Source: Catonia carolina
Lineage: Eukaryota > Arthropoda > Insecta > Hemiptera > Achilidae
DNA length: 64,000 nucleotides
Assembly (NCBI GenBank): GCA_035578175.1
Contig: JAQMRL010000001.1
Location: 60,039,553-60,103,552, forward strand
Direction: 5' to 3'
In this document: positions 10,451-20,698 of the stretch, one piece after another
Layout: each line of letters starts with the position of its first letter
Position numbering within the stretch: position 1 is the stretch's first letter
Position numbers and translations under genes: made by a program
The notes under the pieces: generated by a model
Databases searched by the model: none
The model's input: the letters and a program-made list of their open reading frames with translations, nothing else
Told to the model about the DNA's origin: nothing

Positions 10451-12149
10451 TATCTACGTAAGCTCGTTTCAAAAGTTGAAACATTTCTGTGAAAGTTTTT
10501 CTGAATCTCGTGCAAAATTTTATGTTGCATTGCTACTAACACTTAAACGCACTGCACTCAAATAACTGTAACACAAAAACTAAATGAGATATCAACAATC
10601 CTTGAACATGTGTTTACTGAGAAAGTTATGCGGAAGGCAGTGCAGCCATTCTCATGTCACAAAATTCATTCAATAAACAATCGGAATGTTCATTTATTTT
10701 CTGAACTAACTTCGTAATTCTAGTAACTCATTCAGAAGTCTTCTTTCTAATCTGACCATTTCAAACACTCAGGTATCCTAAAAATATTTGGTGTTCTGAT
10801 CACCTTAATGCTGATTGTCAAATTCCAAGACTGATATATACACAGGATACTTTTTTTAATGTTTTAAGAAACAGATATATGTAAGCATAATTTTTATATT
10901 TTAAAGATTATTGTTGTATTTTATTGTAACTCCAGACAAATGTCCTATTTTATTTGTGTTGCAGAATTTTATGCTGTAATTCTAGTCTTTTATAAAATTT
11001 GTGATAATTCAGTTTTAAAGTTTGGCAAATAACTTGTTTGTTATGCTGCAGACAAGAAGTAAGACTCTTATACAATATACAGTAGAACTTTTATAGATCT
11101 GAATTATTATTTGTCACACTCATCAGCTCTGCACCATAAGCTACTAAAAACAGTTTTGTTACTCTCTCTAATAATGTAGTCTAACTAAAGGTAATTATGT
11201 TCACTTCCATACATAAGGTAATTAAAAATGTAAAAATGTACATTCCCTGTTATAGTCACTCGCTCATATTTTTTTAGATACTGCGAGAATTTTTCACGAG
11301 CTCTTATTGTATAAACCATTAGTTAAAAGGAATCATAATGCCATCATTTGTTACAATTTAAAGTTCACTGTAGAATGACAATAGACAGATTGATTTCCAT
11401 ACAACATTTTTGCTAATTTTTTTTAAAAAAAGAGGTAGAAGAAATCTCATCAGTTTCATTAGAGAAAGATATACGTTTCATTTTTTTACCATGCAGCTTC
11501 AAATAATTAATTAGTATTAGATAATTTAAAATACCAGTTCGGGTATACTAGAGATGATATAAATTAAACTCACCATTCATTATTTCAAAGTAGTTATAAA
11601 TGACCAAGATATAAAAAATATAAAATTGTTAATTCACATTGATTAGAGATAGAGTTTGCACAAAAATGCAATAATGTATTTGTATTCATTATTGTTTTGA
11701 TTAACTCTCTGTCATTCGCTATAATTACTGACAGTAATATGTATTGTATTTCTAGTTACTAACTTCCAAATGTAACGTTATGAATACAACAAATAAATGA
11801 GTTTTTATGTTACATGAAATTACTTTGCATGTAGTTTATAAGTCTACTTTTTTCTGCATGATTTAGTTTTTAATAATAACACAAATTTTTCTAAAATTTA
11901 ATCATAGCTTTAATCTTAGCTTGTGCATTGTATTTTCTAATAACTATGGTTTTCATATACAGAAATTTATGTAATTTGTTCAAAATTTAATTATGAAATT
12001 TTCTCTCAGCACAGCTACTGCATTGTTAAATTGATTTTGATACATTTAGTTTTGTAAATATGTGAACCCTATTTTTAAAGTAATATTAGTTTTAATACCA
12101 CAAAATATAATTGTTTTTACTCCTGAAGAATTACAAATTGTAATTTGTC
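10451..12149. other. Intergenic AT-rich stretch, nothing recognised
   Basis: No coding exon seen. The part near 10450-10720 may extend the mariner relic upstream, but stops are too dense to follow it. Confidence 0.4.
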
Positions 12150-12860
12150 AATGGAACGAAATCCAGATCCGTATGTATTTATGCTATAATTACTTATTTT
12201 GTGAATATGTCATGGACCAGGAGATCAAAGCCAAAAATACAGAAACTGTTCATAATATTCATTCTCTTTCTCTGACAAATATTACAACTGAATTGAAAAG
12301 ATGTTTTCCAATAAATTTAGCTTTAAATGCAAACACTTTTCTAAGTGCCTGAATGGGATTTAAACCCAAATAAGTTAGATTATAAATTTAATTTGCCATT
12401 CTTTGTTAACTTATTTTTAAATTTTCTTGTATAAAGTAAGTGTTAACTTATTTAGGAAAGTGGTTTGTATTTAAAGCTAAATTTATTAGGAAACATCTTT
12501 TAAGTTCTGATTTAATATTTGTCAGATTGATTTAATATTTGCCGGCCGCATTGGAGCAGTTGGTAACGTGCTCGCCTTTCATCATGCGGTCCTGGGTTCG
12601 AATCCCACTCAGGCACAGCATATTTTCATACGTTACAAAAAATCATTTCATCCTACATTGCATAAAGTTCCACCCCAATGTCGTCGCTAATGACCGTTGC
12701 AGTTGATGCGACGTTAAATAAATAAATTAAAAAAAAAAAAAAATTGTCAGAGAAAGAGAACAAATATTTTCGATAGTTTTCTGTATTTTTAGCTTAGATC
12801 CTGTAGTCCATGGCATATTCACAAAAAGTATTTACGTAAATATGTACATATCCGGATCCT
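12150..12860. mobile_element. Foldback element with a SINE nested in the right arm
   Basis: The left arm (about 12150-12300, with TTGTGAATATGTCATGGACC) reappears as its reverse complement in the right arm (about 12740-12860, with GGTCCATGGCATATTCACAA-like sequence). Inner blocks also pair: TAAATTTAGCTTTAAATGCA near 12315 with its complement near 12470. The SINE at 12541-12735 interrupts the right arm and is therefore younger. Confidence 0.75.
12541..12735 (+). repeat. tRNA-derived SINE, family A
   Basis: It starts GCCGGCCGCATTGG with an A box (GCAGTTGGTAACGTGCTC) and a good B box (GGTTCGAATCC). The body ends with GATGCGACGTTAAATAAATA and an A-rich tail. A second copy of the head is at 50343. 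It looks like a functional Pol III promoter and a fairly young insertion, nested in a foldback element. Confidence 0.9.
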
Positions 12861-13799
12861 GTCCCATCTAATGGCAGGTCTGGGTGTTAACAAGCCCTCT
12901 TCATCTTTTTCCAGCCTCCCACCACTTTCTCTCCTTTACCTGCTGCCACATGTACTCACTTCTCTCCACACAAAATACATATTTTTAATTTAGTACAATA
13001 ACTGAAAGTATTGCAGACCTAATTTTTTACGTCTACATCCTAAATCATGTTGTAGCTGTATATTATAAAAGAAAAACACAAATTATCCAAAAGTGGCCTT
13101 CTCCATAATCAGGAGTTATGAAAATTATTCAAATGAAACTTTTAAAGATATTTATTATATTGGTAGTTTTAGAGAAAATTGTATTGCATTAGATATATCT
13201 TATGTGTAAATAATGTTACAAAACAGTGTGCTGAGTGCCTTGAAAAAATTTTAATGTTATAAAAGTTGTAATGTTATGTCTACTTGTACTTTGTTATGAT
13301 TGGTTGCTCCAAGTTAATTTTTAATTTAAAAGTGAAGTAATTTGAAGGATATTCTCTATTTAATTCTAATTATTTACTACATAATAAACAATATTATTTA
13401 TGTTATCAATCATGTAAAACTTATTCTGTGTTAAACTAAATTGATTGTAAGATTAATCATGAATCTCCTCTTGCACCTACCCTCCTATCGGTTAACCACC
13501 ATCAATTTTTCATTTAAAATTCTTGCTTTTTTTATTTTACCTTTACTTTCTTGAAGTTTATTGTTAAATTTGCTTGTATTTTTCAACTCATAGCTTTTTA
13601 CCTCATTTCTGATTTACAAACCCTGTACAATGTATTGTAGTTTGTTTCAATTATTAAGCAATGGACAAATTACAAAATATTCTGTGTAATTTGTTTTATT
13701 TTGTTTAGGTTCATTTTAGATTGCAATAAAAGCTATTCAAAAAATGTCTGGTAGCTCTTTTCGCAGCCCATATTTCCAGTATTATTTCTCTGCAGGGTT
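12861..13799. other. Intergenic, mostly unassigned
   Basis: The first 140 bp, read on the - strand, vaguely resembles a LINE 3' tail (WEAGKR-type residues), but it is too short to be sure. Nothing else is recognised. Confidence 0.35.
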
Positions 13800-14110
13800 T
13801 TCTTCTTTCTTCCATATATCTGTTGTTTGTCATGGACACCTATGAAATTAGGAATCCGTTGTCTGAAGTTGGTTCTATTTCATTTTTTCAGTTTATTCCA
13901 ATTTCCTCAGTATTCTTTCTAACTTGTTTAGAAAACCTTAAATTTTTGAGTAAAAATATGTTTTGTCATCTATTCTATACAGGTATCTGTAGAATTTTAA
14001 TTGTTTTCTGATCATCTCTGTTAATCCCACATTTTTCTTGTTAAGTTCTTCTCTTCTTTTTAATCTGCACTGTTCATTGATTATGTTTGGATCTATTATC
14101 TTGTGAAGGT
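13800..14110 (-). mobile_element. LINE 3'-end fragment
   Basis: On the - strand the translation includes LTEMIRKQLKFYRYLYRIDD, matching the RxxFxGHLxRM-type block at the C-terminus of insect LINE polyproteins, interrupted by stops downstream. A similar fragment lies at 32390. It is degenerate and truncated at the 5' end. Confidence 0.6.
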
Positions 14111-14143
14111 CTTTCTTAAAAGAATTTTTCTAGTTCTCTTTAG

Positions 14144-15180
14144 CAGCGCACACACTGGATACGTTCCGTCATGTCACATCGTGGCTTCCGTCAAACCGAA
14201 AGCTTTGCTTGCTACAGATTCTTATGAACAGGTGCACACAGGTTATGGCACGTTACGTCATGTCGAGTCTAGTAGGTGTTTGGTGATGGATACATTGCGG
14301 TTTAGGGCAAAATTGACGGATGATGGAAGCCAATTCAGCAGTAGCATTTTGACGTATTTCTTCTCTGTGCGGCACAATTTGTTTGTTGTTTGTGCAACAT
14401 TTTAATATGGCAGACAAGTATTAATTAATTGTTTAATAATTATATATTAAAACCAAATGTTAAGTGTTTATTATTAAATATTGTATGTTACATATCTAAA
14501 TTTTATCCATGTTTAATATTTCTACTGAATGTTTCAATTATGTTTTTGGAATTTTTAAAATAAATGAAATCTTTGGTAATATTTCAAACAATTTTTATAA
14601 TTTTGATCACCTATTTTAATATAATAGTGCTTAATAAACAGCAATAATAACAATTTTTGGTTAATTATTAATTACTTAGGCTTGTTTACTTACTTCAGGG
14701 TGATTGCCAATCTTAAAGCAACTCAAAATAATTTTGCGAACTCACCTGGAAGTATTTAAAAAATTTGACTCATCCACAAGAAAGTCTAGAAATAATGTAT
14801 GAAATTCTCCGTGATCATCTCTTTTTGCATTAATGTTATGTATGAACCCATAAAAGATGTTTTCCTTTTTTCTCTTCCTCATCTGTAGTACGCGCTATTA
14901 CCAGGAGTTCCTCATCGGAAGAAAGGTCCATGGTGTATACCAATGGTACCATGGTGAATACCAATAAAGCAAAGTAACAAAATTAACTTTTAAAACTACG
15001 ACGAAACAACCACCACTACAGTTTCAAATGAAGAGAGACGACTCTCTGGGAGGGCAACACAAGTCACAAACCAGACTGAAAGAGTCACATTTGTTGTGCA
15101 CCTTTAGACCGTTCTGTCACGTCACGTCTCCGAGCCGTATAGAGACATGACGTAACGGAACGTATCCTGTGTGCTTGCTG
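14144..15180. mobile_element. TIR DNA transposon, non-autonomous, 1.04 kb
   Basis: Left end CAGCGCACACACTGGATACG; right end, read inverted, CAGCAAGCACACAGGATACG, continuing TTCCGT...ACGTCATGTC. Both ends are flanked by the 6-bp direct repeat CTTTAG (14138-14143 and 15181-15186). The superfamily is unclear. The ends recall hAT or PIF/Harbinger elements, but the repeat length fits neither well. No transposase block is recognised inside. Confidence 0.75.
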
Positions 15181-15186
15181 CTTTAG

Positions 15187-16129
15187 ACCAGCCTTCCCAG
15201 TCATTATAAGGCATTTGCTTGCTTACAGACTCACAGTACTGTTTCTTCACAGTATTAAGTTTTATGGATCATGATCATGTAAATAATACGCTATTAAATA
15301 TCATACCCTTAAATTATGCTGGAACTGGTATTTTAATTTATTTCAACAATAAAATATGGAGTATAATTATTTTTATTTTTTATTTTAAAAATTGTGTTGT
15401 CCAAAGATTTATTTTTCTGATTGACTAATCATTGAGAACATAGACTTTAATAAATGAGTTCGGCAAAAGAAGTTGAAAAATTATTTATAATTTTTTGCAA
15501 TTGAGTAGTTCGGTGTCCTTTCTGACACCGAAAGTTATGCCATATAAAAACGTCTTTTATGTTTATAGAAGTATTTTCAGTATTAAATAAATAGATGTGA
15601 TATATATTTTTTATATACTATATCTGTATTAATTAAACCGTTTGGTTCTATTTTTATTACTGAACTTAGAGCAACCAATATTACTGTTATTATTCATATT
15701 ATGAAAATGTTATTTACATTATACTGTCTTAAGGTTATTGAAAAGAGTTTTTATGCACAATTTATATTGTACTGTTAAAATGTTATTAGATGTGTTCACT
15801 GCATTTAAAATTTGTATATTCGTTTTAAAAATAAATTATTATATACACAATCATTATACAATTTTATTATATTATATATAAATAAATAAATTTTGTTAAC
15901 CTTTTAACTTGTGTAAATATTTTGAATTTTTAAAATATTTTGTTCTTAAAGATAGCTACTGTTCTCAGTTGGCTTTTATGATCAAAGTTTGTTTTTCCGC
16001 ATTTTACGTATAACTACTTTTGGTAGAAATAGAAAAATGTGAATATCTTTAAGTATGACATATGTGGTGAAAAGACCTTTATTAAATAAATTCATAATTG
16101 CTGAGTTAGAAGATATTCTTCTTATAGTG
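15187..16129. other. Intergenic AT-rich stretch with one GC-rich hairpin
   Basis: TTCGGTGTC (15509-15517) and GACACCGAA (15524-15532) form a perfect 9-bp stem with a 6-nt loop. Otherwise no feature was recognised. Confidence 0.5.
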
Positions 16130-16620
16130 CTTATCCATTCTGGATTTTAGCGATCAGCATGGCTATCTTCACTCTGTTAGCTGCTATTCTGAACAACTCG
16201 CTGGATTTTTTCCTGTACCACACACTCAGGTTCTGCAACCAAGAAATTCTACTTCACCCAGGGCCACACTTGCTGTGTTTCTTCCCCTGATGCATCGAAG
16301 TAGGGCTTATCTTGATGTTATGTAAGATTTCTTTATTTTTATTCAATCTTTGAAGGACTTCGGCATTGTTTATATGGTCTTTCATGATGTCTGCAGGATT
16401 CTCCACATTTTAAAAGCACAACCATATTTTATAGGCTTCCAGTTTTTTAGCGATAGCCTGGTCGAGTGTCCAGGACTCGACACCATACAGCAAAATGCAA
16501 AAAATGTAGTACCTTAGCAGACGAATTTTAATGCTGTAACACAAATCATAAAGATATTAAGGACTGAAAATTATTTCTTTTGTAGCTGGAGAACTTCAGA
16601 AGTCTCTTACCGATACTTAA
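16130..16620 (-). mobile_element. LINE fragment, RTE-like reverse transcriptase 3' region
   Basis: The - strand translation includes RLLRYYIFCILLYGVESWTL followed by AIAKKLEAYKIW and NNAEVLQRLNKNKEI. This is the familiar LLYGxExWTL ... LEAFEMW ... NEEVLRRxNK region near the C-terminus of RTE/BovB-type endonuclease-reverse transcriptases. Stops and frameshifts show it is dead. Confidence 0.8.
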
Positions 16621-18119
16621 TACAGTGTTGTTGCTTGATGTTAGTTACTCATCAGGCAATCACTGGAAATGAGATTTATGAGATGGGTTACCATTTGTCC
16701 AGATTTTCTCAGGACAGTCCTAGTTTTTTCAGTCTGTTTGGGGAATCATCATGCGTTTAGAATTGTCTGGGTTTGCAAAAAGCTAATGTCCAGGAATTTG
16801 GTTTCTCCTGAAAAAATTTTATTAGCAAAGGTTTTTCCCATAAGAAGAAAATTTTTTTTATAAATTTGTCAGTTGCAACACAAGTGAGAAAAACTACACA
16901 TGTGATAGTTTGCTTGTTGTTTTGCTGAGTCATTATCTTGGTGGATTGTTGACGTTTAGAGCATGTCTTTTCAGTTATTTAATAAGTGTCTTATTAATAA
17001 ATTAAATTCTAAAATTTTGAAAAAAGATTTTTTTGGTTCTACCTGTACTTCCATTCAGTTGTCATCATCCTCATTATCCCTCTTCCAATTTTCCTCAGGT
17101 CAGGTCCTACGCAACTCCTCTCTATTGTTCTCATGGCTTCGCATCTTTTCCCAGTTTTATCTGTAACTGAACCCATCCACTTCACTCATGGTCTATTGCT
17201 TTTCATTCAATATTTAACAAATTTTTATTATAGACTTTCAACAGGTAATTTCTTCTGTGGAAATAGTATTTATGTCTTAGGTTTTTGTAGGTTTGTCACA
17301 AGCTTTTCTGCCAGTGTCCTAGGTTTGCTGAAAAAGAAAGAAAAAACCCCCTTAATGGGTGATGGGTTGAAAATGTACATCATTATAATGGTATATTAAG
17401 TTATTCCAAGGAAAGGTGTAACATGTGAGTTGTCATAAATACTTTTAATTTTGTTTATTAGTTTATCTATGATTGGTGAGATTATAAGTAAATGTATATA
17501 ACTTTTGAAAGTTGTATAATTATGTTGAAAAACAAGAATCTAACCTCTGATGAATCCTAAGATTTTTTATGAACTACTTATTCATTTTTTCTGTTTATGA
17601 AACAACTTCAACAATTTAAACAACTTATCAGTTGTTAAAACCTGAAAAATGTATTCTTAATAGCCACTGAAAGTAATTAAATGTTTGAGTATAGATTTCA
17701 AATTTTCACCCTTTTTGTATTCTACATACATACATAGTTGAAAGTGTGCAGTAACCAAAAACTTTTCTTTACAGGTTGCTGACTAATTCATCTAAGGATA
17801 ATGGAACAGCTGTGTAATAATAAAAGGAGTAATCCAGCATAACCTTTACTGTGTAATAATGGTCAATAACGTCACGGACTGCTGTAGGTCGACAGATATT
17901 AATTCTTCCACTGTCTGTGTTAATTAATTCAAGTGTTTAAATATATTAAATAAAAATATTTAACAACCTCTGTCAATAGGATTTGAAATTTCTTATTGTG
18001 CTAAATCATATGAAACTTAAGTATAGCTAGCAACCCCTATTCACTCTGAATTCATTAATATTTTGTTTTAAAATGAATCTTTATAATACAGCATTATATT
18101 CATTCTTATTGTTAAAATA
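16621..18119. other. Intergenic, with a possible orphan exon and weak LINE-like sequence
   Basis: The stretch at about 17040-17170, read on the - strand, weakly resembles a LINE tail. At 17776-17818 a good acceptor (CTTTTCTTTACAG) is followed by an open 43-nt segment encoding LLTNSSKDNGTAV then TAA. In phase it could be an alternative last exon of the FAM177 gene. Confidence 0.35.
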
Positions 18120-18390
18120 TTTAATTTTTCACTGACCTGTTATACCTGCTATACCACTTGTTGTTTTGTATAATTATACTTTCTTCTGACTTATTTCAGT
18201 TTATCCAACGTCATCAGAGTACATAAAACTGAAGCTGAACTTAACTTAACTTTTAAAAAATTTAGTTTCAATTTTATGTATTCTGATGATGATGGATCTG
18301 CCGGAACATGTCAATAGAAAGTAGGATTATATAAAAGAGGTAAAAAACAAGTGATGTAAAAGCTAAAACAGGTCAGTGAAAAATTAAACA
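18120..18390. mobile_element. Decayed foldback element of the hammerhead-like family
   Basis: The arms TTTCACTGACCTGTTATACC and its approximate complement near 18370-18388 flank two degenerate cores: CTGATGACGTTGG..CTGAAA on the - strand near 18200, and CTGATGATGATGGATCTGCC near 18282 on the + strand. The GAAA box is altered to GGAA in the right arm. Confidence 0.6.
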
Positions 18391-19043
18391 TTTTTACAAT
18401 ATTTAGTTTTATTAACTGATCTTTTAATACTATGAATGTTCCAATAAACTTTATGCTGTTCTGCACACAACTGAATTTTCCCCTTCAAACTTTGTAAGTA
18501 TGCAATATCCACAATTAAATTGTCTAAATGAATGACCAGAATTGGTGCAGTTTCAAATTATAAATTCACATTTCTGTTTAACCATTGTACAGAAATATGT
18601 AAGTATGAGAATCATAGCATTTTCTTGTACTTCGCTATCATTACGTTTTATTTACATTAAATGCCCCCTAAAGTGTGCATAGGACTAATGTGTAAAAGGT
18701 GTACAAACAAAATATTGTTTACAGTTTATCAGAGTCAAATCTTGTTAGCTAAAGGAGTTAGTAAGCATTTTACTTATTATGAACAGAATAAGCCTCATTT
18801 ATTAAATTTAAATTTGTTGAAAAATACCTGAGAAAGGGCTGAAAATATTTATTGGATCTCCAAAAATTGTCAGACAGCATTATTTGTCCATAATTCCACA
18901 GTAGATGCGTTCAAAATATCTGTTCTTTAGGAAGCAATCATTGCTTACAGTGATATGTACTGAACATTCATTCGAGAGTAAGTGAAATAACAAGAAGACA
19001 ACATTTTTTCTTTAAATTGGTAAGTAGGTTTATACTTTTCATT
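18391..19043. other. Intergenic AT-rich stretch, nothing recognised
   Basis: No exon, repeat or clear element boundary was found. Confidence 0.4.
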
Positions 19044-19442
19044 ATTGCCCATAACAGGCAGGTGGAGTGTTAAATTACTTGCACTCGATCTACTAGTTCC
19101 AGGGCTACAAAAAATATTTTTATTTCTTATCACTTGGTCACCCAGTTATATGACTGAAGCATTTAAGAACAGAAGAAGTAGAGGTGTAAAATACACTAAT
19201 CAGAGTTATCTACTCTGAGAGTATTGAATTTCATTACACAACCAGACTCTGTGGTAAATGAAGCGAAGGTGTCATTTGCAGGGTAGAAAGTAGATGCTTT
19301 TCAGAGGGCCTGGCATGCTGATAAGCATACTTTTCCACTCAGTGAGGAAGGCATTGGTAAACAACCGCACTCCTTGTTTTATTTAGTAGAGCCTCTAGAG
19401 GTTCAAACCAGCCTTTTGTCTGATGACCTACACAACGACACT
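19044..19442 (+). repeat. Interspersed 400-bp repeat, copy 1
   Basis: It begins CATAACAGGCAGGTGGAGTG and ends CTGATGACCTACACAACGAC. A full second copy lies at 50890-51292, and the last 100 bp alone recurs at 51675-51785. Copies sharing only the 3' end suggest a retroposed, 5'-truncating element. No Pol III boxes or coding sequence are recognised. Confidence 0.75.
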
Positions 19443-20162
19443 TCATTAATAGTAAGTTTGCTTACTGGTGAAAAACCATAGTCTTCTTTACACTTGTATA
19501 ATTTTTGTAAATCCAGCTTTTTAGGCAATACTACTAATTAAAGTTGATGGTACTAAAACATTCAAGTTTCAATCTCTGTTTTCTTCCGGGTATATCAATC
19601 CTAATATTGATTTTAACACACACACAATGAAAAAAATAACTTAATATTCATAAATAGAATAAAATTCCTCTTAAAATTTGGTAACTTATTGAATTTTCCT
19701 AATTAATCTACTCCAGTGCCTTGACAGACTCATTCAGATAAGAAATCCTTTGTGACTTTTTTAAGTATTTGATATCTGATGGTTTATTTTTAAATTTTTG
19801 ATTTAGTTAAGCTTTTGTATGGTTGTACTGTACCTATTGTATAGTTTCTGAATAAAGAATAAAAGTTTAAAAAAATGTTTGATGTAAAATGGTTAATGTT
19901 TGTATAGGAAACTGTATGTGTATATACTATAAAAAATTAAAGAGATAGTAACGACGCTTCTGGAACTTGGTAAAGTTACATTTCCAGAAACAAACAAATA
20001 AAATCCTGTGTTTTAATACCAAAAAAAAACTTTTTTAATATGGTTTGTTTTAATGGTTAATATTTGATTAAAGTATATTCTGAATTTTTTATTAAAAGGT
20101 AAACATCCATTTTATTCACAACTGTTACTAAATAGCAATGTGTAAATAAATAAATACTGAAA
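19443..20162. other. Intergenic AT-rich stretch, nothing recognised
   Basis: No coding or repeat feature was recognised between the 400-bp repeat and the SINE at 20163. Confidence 0.4.
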
Positions 20163-20340
20163 CTGCCTGCCTCCATGGTGTAGTGGTTACCATGCTACCC
20201 TACAAAGTAGAAGTTCCTGGGTTTGATTTGCAGCTAGGTTCTGGAAATTATTACACGTTAAATCCTGCTTTTCTAGTTCCATGCCCATGATTGTTGCCAA
20301 TGACTAAGTGGCAGTTGATACTTTAAATAAACTAGAAGAA
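20163..20340 (+). repeat. tRNA-derived SINE, family C
   Basis: The head GCCTGCCTCCATGGTGTAGT has a B-box-like CCTGGGTTTGATTTG, then TTCTGGAAATTATTACACGT, and the tail CAGTTGATACTTTAAATAAA. It is the + strand counterpart of the copies at 5125 and 62702. Confidence 0.85.
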
Positions 20341-20504
20341 AATTAAATAAATAAACTTTTGTCTCTAATGTTTGTAGGTAAAATTTATAAATATGGAACT
20401 TGGGAGTTAACGTAAAACTTAGGGACTACTTAAGCTCTATAGATTTATGTATAATTATAAAACTACTGGGGGTGCTCCATCGCTATTTTTTAAATATTTC
20501 AAAG

Positions 20505-20526
20505 GTTGCTGGGCAACCTTGTTTAC
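20505..20526 (+). promoter_or_regulatory. RFX X-box with adjacent forkhead site
   Basis: GTTGCTGGGCAAC (20505-20517) fits the X-box consensus GYYNYY-N1-RRNRAC and is embedded in the palindrome AAGGTTGCTGGGCAACCTT. TGTTTAC (20520-20526) fits a forkhead/FOXJ1 core. Both lie about 190 bp upstream of the proposed ENKD1 start codon. RFX and FOXJ1-type factors are the classical activators of ciliary genes. Confidence 0.65.
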
Positions 20527-20698
20527 GTTAATTTTCTTAAGATGTACAAAATATATTGGTGTCAACTCTCAGTTTAATGTAAATTTTATTATTTTGTTTT
20601 CTTTTTACTTTTTTTTGGAGAAAGTTTTGTCGTTACAACATTCAAAAATTAGACATATTTTTTATTGGTGATTCATTAAGAAACTGCGTTAACAAATA

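Noticed and set aside
12062..12352. 96-codon + strand ORF
   Set aside because: It lies mostly within the left arm of the foldback element. No family is recognised and the arm is repeated in inverse form nearby.
20447..20671. 74-codon + strand ORF containing the X-box palindrome
   Set aside because: Low-complexity Phe/Leu-rich translation of AT-rich promoter DNA. The region is better explained as the ENKD1 5' flank.
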